Shown here: piece by piece, positions 24,941 through 37,640 of the stretch | How the letters are laid out: each line of letters begins with the position of its first letter | Position numbering within the stretch: position 1 is the stretch's first letter | NCBI GenBank assembly: GCA_017979445.1 | Contig: CM030715.1 | Coordinates: forward strand, 15,195,602 to 15,259,601 | Direction of reading: 5' to 3' | Origin: Akebia trifoliata | Taxonomy: Eukaryota; Streptophyta; Magnoliopsida; Ranunculales; Lardizabalaceae | Length of the DNA: 64,000 bases | The notes under the pieces: model-generated | What the model was told of the DNA's origin: nothing | The model's database searches: none | What the model saw: only the letters and a program-made list of their open reading frames with translations | Translations under genes and position numbers: made by a program

Positions 24941-26538
24941 CAGACTATGTCTTTAAGTACATCCATATCCCATCCTTGTTCGGGTGCTCCATTAGTTTTG
25001 TCGTTGATCAATTCCACTACACAATCATATATTCAAACATTGCCTTTGTGTCGTTTGAATTGGATTAAAATTTATTTTGGTTTTAAAATCATATCATTCA
25101 TGCTGAAAATTTGAAGAATTTTTGTTTTTCTATATTTTTTTTATAAAATAAAACATTATAGACATTAAAGTTTTGAAAATAGATAAACCATTTAATCAAA
25201 ATAATAGTATGTCGTTTAAAGAAGACTTAAATCGATAATCCAAACATTCCAAAGATATCGAGCCAACTATTAGAATAAATGAATCATCTAACAAAATGAT
25301 CTTATATTGCATAATAGATGGTTTAAATTAATAATTCAAGCATTCCAAAGATATCGAATAAACCATGAAAATGATTAGAAGACAACATGAAAATCACAAA
25401 ATCATATCTGATTTTTAAACAAAAAGTTTATACAAAAGAAAATCAGAATAAGATAGTGATATGGGCTAAGAAAATTTGGGCAGCACAACACCTTATAAAG
25501 AATTAAATGTTATCGTATAAGACAATATCAAACTAAATTTCTAATCCTCCTAAAAGAGGAAAATAAACAAAATATTGATATCATTTGCGTGATAATATTT
25601 TTCAAAAAAATATATGGGGTGGCACTCAATCTGTAATCTTCCACCAAATCAGAATCAAAATATTATAAAAGAAAACAAAAAAGAGAAGAATGGGAATATG
25701 CTAAGAGATTATGAGAAAAGAAATACAAATAATAGTAAAAAGATGCAAGAAAACAATGATGTAAAACTGAAAAGAATCATAAAATAGTGTTTAAATCATT
25801 AAATAGTGATTGTACGAAAACTGCATATAGTGATGTTGAAATGCTATATATAGCGACCTGGATATTACTATTTATAACAATGCTGACAATCAAAATATAG
25901 CAATTAAGAAGTTATCAAGAGGAAGCTTGAGCAAAATTAGGCTTAGAAAATAGGCATCATCCAAGTAATGCTACATAGTAATTATAAAATCGTTATATAA
26001 CAAAATTTGGTGAAGCGGAGGTGTTACCAACATCTCTCAAAGAAAAATAACAAAAGTACTAAAAGTGCATTGAAGTAAAGAAAATAGAAATAAAGGACAT
26101 GATTCATAAAAATCAACAAACAACAAAAGAAATCTAAGAAAAAAGAGAAAAACACATCGAAATTTCAAGAAATAAAAGGAAACAACAAATGAATCTTTGA
26201 ATGAAATTGAAAGCAAGTAACCGAAACATAAGTGAAAGCAATACAAAAAATAAAAGAAGAGAAAATGACAAAGAAAAAAGCAAAATTAGTACAAGCAAAA
26301 AAGAAGAGCCATGGCCAATAGAGAATTCGAGAAAAGAATAAATAAATAAATAAATGAGGTTAATCATGAATCACAAATACATATAGGATATAGCCAAATT
26401 GAAAAGATAATAATAACTAAGAAACTAAATCTTTTGAAAGAGAAAATAATGAAGGAACGTCAACAAGAAATAATTTGAAAATTCAAAATCAGAGAAAAAA
26501 TAAAGAAAGCTTATAGAAAAATCAAAAAAATGAAAAAT
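24941..26538. other. A-rich stretch, possibly old retroelement flank
   Basis: Strongly A-rich on the plus strand. It lies 5' of the decayed gag on the minus strand and may hold its LTR or leader, but I could not find a matching second copy. Hydrophobic frames at 26037-26367 come from A/T bias and are not called. Confidence 0.4.
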
Positions 26539-26731
26539 GGAGCCAATTACAACCAAGATCATCTCAATGAAAGCACCATTTAATCCCCCCCCCCCCTTCC
26601 TCCTCCTCCTCCTCCTCCTCCTCTAGCTCCAGTGGATGGATAGTTGGAGCCAATCACAACCAAGATCATCTCAATGAAAGCACTATTTAATCCCCCCCCC
26701 CCTCCCCTCCCCTCCTCCAGTGGATGGATGG
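26539..26731. repeat. 107-bp tandem duplication with C homopolymers and CCT repeats
   Basis: GGAGCCAAT.ACAACCAAGATC begins at 26539 and again at 26646. Each copy runs through ATCTCAATGAAAGCAC.ATTTAAT into a C12-14 run, CCT/CTCC repeats and CCAGTGGATGGAT. A G17-type run lies nearby at about 26956-26972. Confidence 0.85.
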
Positions 26732-29700
26732 TATGAGATGTATGGATGTGTTCATGATTAGTAATTGTAGTAGTAGGTGATTTGGTTGGTTAATTCATAA
26801 TGATTGGATCATAAATATATGTCATAAACGCTTGTGGATGAAGAATTCATAAATCTAAGATGAATTGAAGGTTAAAAGTGCATATTTGGATTGATCTTGT
26901 GGATAATTCACTGAATTGAAACTGGAAACTAATTTGGTTCATTAGATCTGAATTAGGGGGGGGGGGGGGGGGCACTAATGAATTCTTTATTGATTTTGTC
27001 CCCACTACAAGGGGAAGGACGTAGGATCCAATCCCGCAATGTAGCAATGCGATTGGCTCCATCTCAGATTTCAAGATTTTCTTGACTTTCCAATACTCAA
27101 ATCAAATCTCAGTCAAATTCATAATAAAACTCTTAATTTAGTCAAGAAGTTTTCTTGATATAAACAAACTTTGAATTGGCTCCATCTCAGATTTATTTTT
27201 GAATATTATTTATATTTTGAAATAGTGAGGGGTATGTTGGAATTTTTCAAAAATAAAATAACAGATTTTGTGGTTTTGTTTTTGGATTTTCTTAACCAGG
27301 AAATTTGGTGATTCTTTGTATATTAGGTTTAGTCCCACAATACTTAGAAGTGAGAATGTGGGATGCATAATGAGTAACCAAAGTTAATTATATTTGTGTC
27401 ATACCTTTAGAGCTTTGATCTGGTGGTTCAAGGTGGTGTGAAACACCATCTGTGTACGCACGTCGTGTAAAAAGACGATTTGGCATTTAGGGAATTTTGT
27501 GGCACACTTTAAACTTCACACATACACATCCTCATGAGGAACTAGGAAGCCTTAAATTTTTCGAGATTTGAAGATATTCAATAGTTGTGGTTGATCTGTC
27601 ACGTCTGATGGATCGGGTGTATCTACATCACATGATCACACTGGATCAAGTTAGTACCCTATCAAGATCGATCAGGTGCATTGGATCAAGTTAGTACCCG
27701 ATCAGGATCGATTATGTGTGTTGGTTCGTGGTTGGTATTCGATTGGGGATGATCAAATTCGTTGAATAAAGTGGTGATCTATTGGACGTAATCAGAATCA
27801 TTAGATCACATAGATTCAACCAACAAGTGTGGATGATAAGGCATGAGAAACATACCTTCTATGGGAGTGCAATCTAGATCGTTAGATCTAAGATCAAACA
27901 CGATCCAACGACTTCTTAGACAAGAGACATTAAGACATGACTCTTGGTCAATAGACACAAAAATGACTACAAAAAGTCAACTAAAAATTAGATTTCTACA
28001 TTGAAAAAGTGTATTGTCTTATTTATAAGCTTAAAAACCTTGGCATCTTCAGTTCTCAATAATTTCTAACTGTTCTAAGTTGGGATCCGCTGATTAATGA
28101 GAAAATAATCACATGAAAAAATAATAATTATGAATTTTGGTATATCTCTATCTTTGTGAATATTAATGTAAAACATTTTTTTTTTTTCAGATCATGCATC
28201 AAAACTAGCAATCCAATTTATTTTTATCTTAAATAATCACATCAGGTACCCATCTATTTGATATTAGGGTATTTTAGTCATTCAAAGCATTTATTACCTT
28301 GAAGATCCGGATTTCAAGGCCTTTGGAGGATATTTTTGTCATTTTAATATTTAAACCATTCCCACAAAGAAAACATGATTGAGGATAACAGAAGAGCATG
28401 AGGTGTATGGTACTATATTTAAATATAGATATATTTACTAATAAATAAATGAAAATAATGAATAAATGTACAATTTATAGAAGTCTCTTACATCAAGAGA
28501 CTTGATTTGGGTCATGAGGCATTTCCTACATAATTTATGACATATAAATACAAAATTTGACAAACTTGAAATAATTAATTATTTTTAAGTAAAAATTATA
28601 ATGTCAGCCCTCCACTATATAATTAATCATCCTAGGGCCCAGACGGCTGACTGATATTTGGAATTAAACCATTCCAAATCTCGAGGACCAACCAACCCTC
28701 TAAACAACCTTTGGGATGAAATTCTACCGTCGATCAACACTGCACTTTAAAAGTTGAGCGTCATAAAGAAAAACACTTGGGGTTGGAGTTTTAGTCCCAA
28801 AATAGAATTTACAATGTTTTCATTAGGGGGCCATTTAAGAATGGAAGATAATATAAAATGGGCCGCCCGGCCAATAAATCCATGTGTTTGGCCTTATTGA
28901 ACTTAAGGCCAAATCATTGATCTGACAGTGGACTTACTTGACCATCAGATGCTCCTTTGCTTAATTGCAAGGTTGATTAGAGATCCATCATATTGAGGAT
29001 GACATCCATCATATATTGTGTCAAAGAAATAATAATTTACTCCAAACATACTTGAAACTTGAAAGAAACTCTACCTGTCTATACATTTGGCTTGGCTGAT
29101 TTCTGAGTCGACTCAATAATTTATAAGTTTCCCATACCACATACATAAATAATAATAATAATAATAATAAGATGAGTAAATGGAGTTATACTTTAATAAA
29201 GGACCACCTTGTAACACCTAAAATGTTTGCGCTCGTATTGTTATCACTGCAATTTTTGTTGTCCTTGGTTGCTCTATGTTACCTTTAAATATCATGACAT
29301 TTTGATTATGGTGATCAGTCTTTATATCCGCAATTTTTTTTTTTTATATACTGAATTATGACTTTTTGTAGATGTTACCACGAAGTAGAATTAAATAGGG
29401 TATTTAAAATTTTGAAAAAAAAAGATTATTAAAGGAGAAAAGGAAAGAAATAAAGAAGGGGTTTCTTATTGTTCCCAAGAAATGATTTGGGAGATGAAGG
29501 TGGGGGGCACAAAGGGGGTTGGTGTTTTGGAAGTTTGCTCTTAAATTTGTGCACATGGGAACAAGGCTGTCTATTTTAGGGCTTCTTTCTCCGTTTTTGG
29601 TGGGGAGATATGCTTTGGTCTACCCAACAATGGGTGCCCCACGCTAGGGCTACCTTCCCTAACCTTGTCTTAATACACCCAAGACATGTTGGGGCCATGT

Positions 29701-30052
29701 GCTCCTTTGGGTTCCTACAATTCACACCAACTTTTGGGTTAGGATTAAAGTAAAGGTTAGACTCTGTCTTGTCTTTTATTAAGATAAGTTAGAAACTTTA
29801 TTTTTGTGATTTGATTTGGTGGACCATTAATAATAATAATAATCTTTCAAATTTTAATAAAATCTCTAAGTTCTTATAGAAAGAAAAAAGAAAAAATTCC
29901 ACTTCAAATATAGACCTTACCATGTTAAATATTAGATAATTATTAAGAACTTTCAGTTAAAAATATATGATGGTTTTATTGATATGGTCGCTCCAAGGTT
30001 GCATACATTACAACCTAATAGATCAATTACATATATAACAATAAAATAAGGG
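26732..30052. other. Intergenic, no gene seen
   Basis: No supported frame. A G homopolymer occurs at about 26956. A 40-bp tandem duplication beginning GGATCAAGTTAGTACCC is at 27643 and 27683. (AAT)n tracts lie at about 29149-29170. A slightly GC-richer block at 29440-29740 lacks any readable coding signal. Confidence 0.5.
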
Positions 30053-30378
30053 AGTTGTTCTTGGCACCCTAACTTTTACTTATTACACTCCAATTAAAAA
30101 GTAAAGGTTGGAGTGCCAATAGAAACTCTTTTAGTTTTTTTGTTTTTTTGCTAGATTTCTATTTTTGGATTTAGAATTTTATATGACTCTAATCATAATT
30201 GAAAACTAACCACTGAAATTATTTGAAGAGTGTTATAATGTTTTGTAATGTTGATATTATAACTTGAACCAAATCTTTGTAATGTTTGAAGAGTGTGTTT
30301 TGATATTTAATTAGAGTGTGATAAATAATTCAAGAAATTGAGGTGTAATAAATAAAAGTTAGGGCGTTGATAGTAAAC
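30053..30378. mobile_element. MITE, family B, copy 2
   Basis: Left end TTGTTCTTGGCACCCTAAC, then TTTTACTTATTACACTCCAATT. The right end is its imperfect complement (GAGGTGTAATAAATAAAAGTT, then AGGGCGTTGATAG). Same ends as 5145-5482. No coding capacity. Confidence 0.68.
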
Positions 30379-31274
30379 ATGATTTTAAAACTTGTTTTGA
30401 CGTCTCGTATCGTTTGTGAGCGAGATCGAGTCATCTTAGACGAGTTTTTCAATACATTTGAGATGTCTAATTTAATAATGAGAAAAATGAATGTGGGTTT
30501 TAAATCTTATTTGATGCATTGATTTGTCCATCCGTCTTGTTATTGGACGATATTGAGACGATTAAGACGATACTTCTCAATCACGGACACATTTTTGACA
30601 AAAGTCTAAAATAATATAAGGAGAATAAATAATAATTGTGTGTAGCTGATCTTAAAGTTTTAAGATAAGATTGATGGATAGAAAATTTTGCTTTGATTGG
30701 ATAGATTATGTACATTGTGGCTCATAATTGATGATTAGACAGAAATAAAGTAAGGAATAGGATTTCATTCAACGAATCTTAAATTTTTTTTTATGATAAG
30801 ACTTATGAATTAACCTATGTACTTAAAGGGAATTGTGCTTGGCCTCAAAGGTGCATATTGTAATATATTGTCAAGTGAGTGAGTGAGTACTAGGTACAAA
30901 AGCCATCATCACTAAACATATATAATCATAAAAGAAGAATTGATCAATGATTTAAGTCTCATCATTTATCTTGTAAAAGATTTCACTCAATTAATAATTA
31001 CTTCAGATCTCAGTATCTAGAACTAGGCAAGGGACATGTACTATGCCCATGCATTTATGGTAAGGATTCTTCAAACACTGGGCTCTTGGCGTTGGAAAAG
31101 ATTTTGATGCGACTAACCCACTTCAAAATTTAGGTAAAACCCTTTTCTATAAATTACACGTGGAATCTCTAAGGAAGTACCTCAAATATTAATAAAAATA
31201 AGGATGTGAAATAAATACAGAAAGTCACATGTCATGTTGGAAATAAGATTTTATCAAAATTTTGAAGCGTGATA
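30379..31274. other. Intergenic, no gene seen
   Basis: A/T-rich, without supported frames, repeats or RNA genes. Confidence 0.45.
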
Positions 31275-32370
31275 AGGTTTACCTCCCTTGACTTTTGTTG
31301 ACTTAATCAACTTGTTAATAAAAACATTTCTCTATTAATAGAAAGTGTGAAATGACAGCAACACCCTCATTTCGACAAAATTACTTAATAATCCTTCATT
31401 CAAACAAAACCTAATAAAAATCAAAATACCCATTTAACGAAGAACAAATTGAAATAAAAAAACCCTAACAAAAAATGATTGACTTCAAAGATGATGTTGA
31501 AGTCCAATTTCGTGAGAAATGCATTAAACATTTGGCAAGGGAGAGATTAGAGGAATCAACCACGATGTCCCTCATAAAAATATCTTGCTTCGCATCCAAT
31601 GTTTAAATTTTTTTTCCTTTATCCCATTTTATAAGTTTTTTGTCTTTCTCAAAACTAGGGTCCTATGAATTATCAGGCCGAATGCACAACTCAACTTCGC
31701 CATGAGCATACCTACAAGTTTCTCCATGGCTACACAAGCCAAATTGACTTCTAAATCTTGACCCTCCGTTGAATGGAGATTCAGCAGTTTGATCGCTTAA
31801 ATGAAAGTTTTTTCTTTTTTTTTCTCTCTCTCTCTCTCCCTTTTTCTTTTTTGTTGCTTCTTGTTTTACTTCATTCGAGGGGGTGGTATGGACACTTAAT
31901 GGAATCTCCCACAATTTGTTAATTGGAGATTAGGCTATTGAATTTCTTCATAATGAGGATTTTGATTTTTTAGTTGCAGAGAAATCATTTTGTGGTGATG
32001 CCGTCATTAACAACAACTCATAAAGAGATCTAATTAGATTTGAAACTCAAATTGGAAAATGAGTCGTGATCCAAAATGGTGTCCCATTCCCATAGCAACA
32101 AACGGTGTCTACGTGACACATTTGTTTCGATTTAAAACACATAGGATTGTGTGCATGACTTGTTTAGGAGTCTAATGTGCTTTAAACACTAACATAATCT
32201 TGCCATGTAGACACCATCCTGAATCATGACTTTTATAGAAAATCCAAGTTGAAATTACATATATATAGTGATGGTGAGAGTATTATTGTAATTTCATGGC
32301 CTTTGTTAAAAGAGAATTGTGTTATTTAATGATTTGACCAAGTCAATTAAAATCAAACGGGACATAGACC
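31275..32370. mobile_element. Possible gene-carrying Mutator-like element
   Basis: The ends form long imperfect inverted repeats of about 100 bp. The left begins GGTTTACCTCCCTTGACTTT. The right, in reverse complement, begins GGTCTATGTCCCGTTTGATTT. Both continue with GTTGACTTAATCAA / ATTGACTTGGTCAA and CATTTCTCTATTAA / CAATTCTCTTTTAA. They enclose a CCCH zinc-finger fragment (31663-31760). The layout fits a Pack-MULE, but no 9-bp target duplication could be fixed by eye. Confidence 0.4.
31663..31914 (-). pseudogene. Fragment of a CCCH zinc-finger protein gene
   Basis: The minus-strand frame ends in GLCSHGETCRYAHGEVELC, which fits the second half of a plant C-x8-C-x5-C-x3-H zinc finger. Cys, Cys and His are present with the right spacing (C-x5-C-x3-H). 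The first Cys of the finger appears to be Ser (nine residues upstream). The frame starts at TTG, has no ATG, and upstream it is a lysine/glutamate-rich run made by a CT/TTTC tract. No second finger is seen. It is best read as a captured or decayed exon piece of an RNA-binding CCCH protein. Confidence 0.5.
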
Positions 32371-33989
32371 TCATCTTACATTTTGCGGGTATATCTCTAA
32401 ACCGTCTATTTTATAAGGGGGTAATAGTAAAATACTCAAAATATTGTGTCAGGATCGGATTGATGAAATGATTCATATAAAAGCACATAACCCAACAATC
32501 GAGATAAAATATACATGTTGAGAATATGTCACATATCTCTAGGATAAATCATGACCATTGGATATCAAGTTTTATTATTCAAGACTTCTTATTGTTATTT
32601 GTCATTTTTCATGAGTTAATAATGGGAGCCTCTTATATTGTTATACATAAATTATTTAATAGATTCACTAAGAATATTTTGTCAGTTTAAAAAATATGCG
32701 AAGTTAAGTTTTTTTTTTTTTTAAATGCTTACCTTTTAATTCCCATTATAGGTAAATACTATATACATTTAGTATATATGGACCACCTCATAAATCATAG
32801 TGATGCCAAAAAATTAAATTAGCTAAAGATTTATCAATCTTAACTATTACTTTCAATGGTCATAAACTTATTAATCATCCAAAAAATAAAGCCAATCAAT
32901 TGGATAATTAGTTTAAGCTTATGATTAGTTGGAGCGCGTTTATATGGAAATCTAGATAGGTGATCATCGAATCTACGTGTCTGGTAAGGAACTAAGGTCA
33001 GGATAGTTATAATTACCCCGAACCTATCACATTATTGCTCATAAAGGACAGAGAATTATAACTTTGGTTTTTCTCCAAAAGAAAGTGTAGAGCAATCGTG
33101 AAACAATGAGAGACCCCAATCCTGATCACTTCCAACTGAAACTGAATCTTTCATCGATGATCTGAATTGGTCCTTGTATATCACTTTTTTTTATTTTATC
33201 TTTCATTTATTAGTCAGAACATGTACAATTAATAATTATTAAAATTTGATTTTCAATAATTTTTTAACAAGTAAAAGTGGGTAAAAGACAAAGTAGAAGA
33301 TGCAATCACTTAACAAGGTCTGGATTTTTCGAAAATATCCAAAAACAAAATCCATTCAGAAAAGCTGGCAGGTGATGCATAGCTGCTGCCTAGCTTTTTT
33401 TTTTTTCATTAAAATTTTTATTTTATTTATATATATATATTTATGTGTGTGTGTCTGTTTGTTTTATTTTTTATATTTATATTTGAGTTTTTATCTTTAC
33501 TGATGTCAGAAAAGCTGCCAACTAGTTGCAGTTTTGGGGGAGCAATTGTATTATTTGTCCCTTTATGAAAGATGGATAAAAATGACTTTATTTAAATTCA
33601 TTTAAGGTTTTCCTTTTTCAAGAAATTTCAATTCAATTACCCATTATTAGTTTTATAAATCTTTTGGAAAATAAATATTTATGTGCTCTCTCATGTACTA
33701 TCCTAGCAAATGTTACCCTCATACTTGTGGTCCTCTTAATCCCTTCCCTTTTTTATTTTAAATTTTATAAACATATTTTAATACTAAGGAGAATAATTCC
33801 TTTTACTATTGTTTAGGATAATTTTGTTATATGAGCATTAGGATTTTAATGTTTTATGCTAACTTATCCATAAGGCGAGAATCAAATGCATCATAGTTAC
33901 AATTTTTAAACTTGAACACATTAAGATTAAAGTGATTCGAACTAGTTGTCTTGGAGTAGAGGAGTCGAAACCCTTGGAAAATATTCAAC
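32371..33989. other. Intergenic, no gene seen
   Basis: A/T-rich with short (TA)n-(TG)n at about 33427-33455. The 67-codon frame at 33300-33503 is low complexity and not called. Confidence 0.45.
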
Positions 33990-34375
33990 TTAGAGTCATA
34001 GGAAAGATATGGCATTTTGGAGATTGATAAGTCGATTTTGTGAAAATTATCTCTACATCATCATAGGTATCATTCTCACAAAAAAATAATCGGTGTAAAG
34101 ATCATCCTCATAAAATCAACCCATTCCGAAACTTCTAATATCATCAAAAATTAATTTACAAATTAACAATAAAAAATTGATAGTCCAAGATTTGTCAATT
34201 TGTAAACTACTTTTCATAAGGTTTCTAGAAGAGGTGGTTTTTTGTGAGGATAATCTCCTCATCATAAAAGCCATCCTCACAAAAAATCAGCCTATTCTTA
34301 AACTTTTAACTTATATAAGATAAATGGTATGATTGTCAAAATAAGGTTGTCTCCTGATCTTAACCCTGACCCATT
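33990..34375. mobile_element. Old copy of cloverleaf MITE family A
   Basis: Keeps the family parts in order with many changes: 'ATCATCCTCATAAAATCAACCCATTCCGAAACTTCTAA', the middle segment 'TTGATAGTCCAAGATTTGTCAA' bounded by TTTACAAATT/AATTTGTAAAC, then 'GTGAGGATAATCTCCTCATC' and its complement. It shows that the family is not limited to the 7.6-11.9 kb cluster. Confidence 0.65.
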
Positions 34376-34678
34376 TATAACTATTCTAATCAAACACAGA
34401 ACAAAGAACTTCCTCAATTGATTCTTGATTTTGATAGAGAGAGATGAAAATCTTGACCTTAGAAAATCCTAAAATCTAATTCATAATCCTAATAATAATA
34501 ATAATAAATGAGCCCAATCATCTTAACCAAGATTGCTAGTCTTGAGCAAGATGACAATTAGATCTTTTACAAGTCTTTGAGATGGCAAAGTCATAGTGGA
34601 ATTCTTGTAGGAAAATTTTGAAGATTGAGATTGACAGATCCCAATAGTCTAATTCTCTTATAAGATTAAAATTGACTA
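34376..34678. other. Intergenic, no gene seen
   Basis: Contains an AAT microsatellite at about 34486-34507. A 108-codon minus-strand frame at 34536-34862 has no recognised domain and overlaps the repeat that follows. Confidence 0.4.
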
Positions 34679-35495
34679 AGGGCCTATTTGCTTCAATCAC
34701 AAAATCTCGTAAATCATGAGAATGGTATAAGGTTCCAGTGTTTTGCCATTTTGAAGTGCTTGGTTGAACGACTTTGTTGTGGGTCCGCTTGTAATCCGAC
34801 ACAAATCTTAGCAAAAATCGAATAAAATTATCAAAATGTTTTGTGGGCAAAAAAAATTCCACAAAACTTTCTGAAACATGTTACGACTAATCACCTCATC
34901 TCCTTTCCCCTTTACCAGGTGACTGCACAAGGTAAACCCTATGTGTGTGTGTAAAACCCCCACTGTCTCTCTTATAAAGGACATAGAGAAGAATAATGGA
35001 GTCACCCAAGTCGTCTTATGTTTCTTCACCTGAGGTCCCACCAAAGAAAGTCATACCAATCAAATCCCCAATTTGGGCAACTGCTTCCACTCATCTCTAT
35101 CTTTCCAATAGACACAAAAGCTCTCCAAACATGCCTACAAGTTAGAGACATCAAATTTATTTTATTTTATTTTATTTTTAGTTATTTCTAAGTTTTGAAG
35201 ATTATTGAATCCACAAATATGTTTAATTTCTAGTGCATGCTCTGATTGAATTTGTATGAATTTTTCAATTATTTTTATTTTAATCAATAATTTAAATAAA
35301 AAATAATTATAAAAAAAAAAATAAAGTGGCATTTTTTTTCTCGTTTAGGGAATAATCAAGCACCTGAAAAATATTGTGTAAGAAACTACCAAGCACAAAA
35401 CTCACAAAAAGATGCAAAATTCCATAATTGCAAAACTCAATAAACATAAAGTTTTGCTTTTAAAGAATTTTGCCTTGCAAATAAGTAGGGCCTAA
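34679..35495. mobile_element. Possible hAT-like non-autonomous element
   Basis: Left end AGGGCCTATTTGCTTC. The right end reads AGGCCCTACTTATTTGC in reverse complement, and the interior has further matched pairs (AAAATCTCGT, AAGTTTTG / CAAAACTT). GGGCCTGTTTG-type ends are common in plant hAT MITEs. The target duplication is not clear, so the boundaries are provisional. Confidence 0.38.
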
Positions 35496-37069
35496 GAATC
35501 TAAAATTGAATGGTTCTATTTAAAAATAGTGATTCACAATAATCCATTTTTTGTGCTTCGGGATTTTAGCATGTGTTTTACACCTCTGATTTGCATCAAT
35601 AATTTTGATTCTAGCTTAAGTCATAATTATGAAAATTAGTAAAGACATTTTATAAATTATTTAAAGAGTTTTTATTATTATTATTATTAAATAATAATAA
35701 TAATAATTCAAATATACTAAAATAGAAAATGCATAAAAGTGTAGTAGTATATATTAGTTTATAAAAATATGGCCTATGGGCTTGCTATTCAATATTTTTG
35801 ACAATAAATTGGTTATTATCTCCAAGGGAAAGTAAACAAGACTTGGAAAAATGACCAAAGGATTTAGTACAAAGAACAACAAAACGAGCAAAAGGGGGAG
35901 ATATGCTCTTGTGACTTCCTACCAAATTCCACTTTCATATCAACTCATGCATAATAGTTTTCTTAAAACAATTTCCCCAATTTCGTCCTCCTTGTGTGGA
36001 TTTATAAGCAAACCCCACACCATTAAATCAACCATAAGTGTGTGGACCCACATGTTATTGCTCTACGTATAACAAGCTCAACCAAACTAACCCACACCTC
36101 ATAAAAATAAAAATAAAATTAAAATAAAAATAAAATTAAAATTAAAATAATAATGCTTAGGCAAGAAGCTTAACCCTATATACATTTTCTACCTTATTTA
36201 ACAATTGGATAATAAATCATATAGAAGCAAATATAAAAATGTGGGTTTCTGTTAGGTTTATTATTAAATCCTCTATGAATGAATTTTTTCAAGGAGTATA
36301 TATATATAATGAATAAGAAAATTTAACAATTTGGGTTTATATCAATCATGTTTGTTAAAAAAATCTAATAAGTGAGAAAATGATTATCAAACCAATAATT
36401 GAAATTTTAAATAAAGTGCTTTCTTATAGAGAAAGGCGAGATGCCTTTGAACCACAAAATTAGACATGGATGGATAACTGGAAGAATCATCGCAATGAAT
36501 TAGTACATGTTCATGGAAAAAGTGAATGCATCAACGAATCATGAGTCTTCATATTGAAGATTTGATATTCCCTTCTATCCAATTTAATAAATTAACACTA
36601 TCTTATCAATACCCATGGTTTAAGATTTGGTTTGTACCATATGGTACATATTGTTGTTCTGGCCTACAAAGAAGATACAACCATGGAATTGAAAAGGGTA
36701 AATTCCCAAATAAAATCAAAGTTTTCAAAATACCAAAAGTGTTACATGTGTTGACACATCTAGCACGTAATATTGAAAAAAAATATTATCAAATTGTCAA
36801 CATTTGTGATGACAAAATATTTTGAGAATACCAAATTTTTTTATAATTATTTGGGAATTTACCCACCGCTTATTTCGATAACTACATAATGTTTATGTAA
36901 TAAACATTTTTTATATATAAAAATATCATTAAATTTTTTTATATTTACAAAATTTTCATTATATAAATAGCTACCATAATTTTTTGCACTAAAAGAAAAA
37001 TAATAAATTTATTTCAAGGTGAATTCTTTTCATAAAACAAAAATTGTGCCAGGTATTAGCCTCCCCATG
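35496..37069. other. Intergenic, no gene seen
   Basis: AT-rich, with AAT/ATT and AAAAT microsatellites (about 35680-35705, 36100-36150) and a 16-bp perfect palindrome TGTACCATATGGTACA at 36634-36649. Frames of 73 and 99 codons (35851-36072, 36526-36825) show no domain I recognise. Confidence 0.45.
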
Positions 37070-37070
37070 A

Positions 37071-37125
37071 AGCATTGGACGATACTTTCCCCTTATATAT
37101 ATATAAGCATTGGACGATACTTTCC

Positions 37126-37171
<46 letters not shown>
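37071..37171. repeat. 35-bp duplication followed by (TA)n
   Basis: AGCATTGGACGATACTTTCC at 37071 and again at 37106, each followed by CCTTATATAT. The second runs into a long (TA)n tract ending at about 37171. Confidence 0.85.
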
Positions 37172-37174
<3 letters not shown>

Positions 37175-37384
37175 AATATATATTATAAACATCTTAATCA
37201 ATAAAACATTAACCGTGTATTTAAAAAACATAAAATCCATTTGATTCCATCAATTTTTATAACTTTGATTGATATTTTTAAAATATGTATTGAAGGAGTC
37301 AATATGATTTGTTGGTCAAATTGATCAATTCACATGTTTGCCTGTGCGACTTTTTTTTTGTTTTTGTGTTTTTGAGAATCGAGT

Positions 37385-37640
37385 ATACATGTAGATAACG
37401 GATCGAGATCGTATCCGGACTTTGCCCAGTCCATAGACCATGATCTTATCTAAGGACTAGTTCCAAGGCACGTGCAATGCCCCGTACATCACACACACCA
37501 GGTAAGTGAGGGTGCGCCCTCGCAGGTGGCCCCTAAGGAATTTATGCTCATATTGAATAACAAATTCATAACTTACGGGCATTAACCACTTATCGATCCA
37601 AAATTGTCATTGAGCCAACCGCTCTGGATTGGGTGTGAGA
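37385..37640. other. GC-richer block, probably an unclassified old repeat
   Basis: Clearly richer in G and C than its surroundings, with phrases such as GGCACGTGCAATGCCCCGTAC and GGTGCGCCCTCGCAGG. I think similar text recurs in plant genomes as an interspersed repeat, but I cannot name the family. No frame or tRNA-like fold was recognised. Confidence 0.35.

Noticed and set aside
34536..34862. 108-codon minus-strand frame
   Set aside because: It overlaps the left end of a probable MITE and shows no conserved motif.
36526..36825. 99-codon plus-strand frame
   Set aside because: It has an ATG but no recognisable domain or gene structure, and it lies in A/T-rich DNA where such lengths occur by chance.
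37385..37640. Possible SINE or tRNA-related repeat
   Set aside because: I could not find A and B boxes, a tRNA-like fold or a poly-A end, so it is described only as a GC-richer unclassified block.
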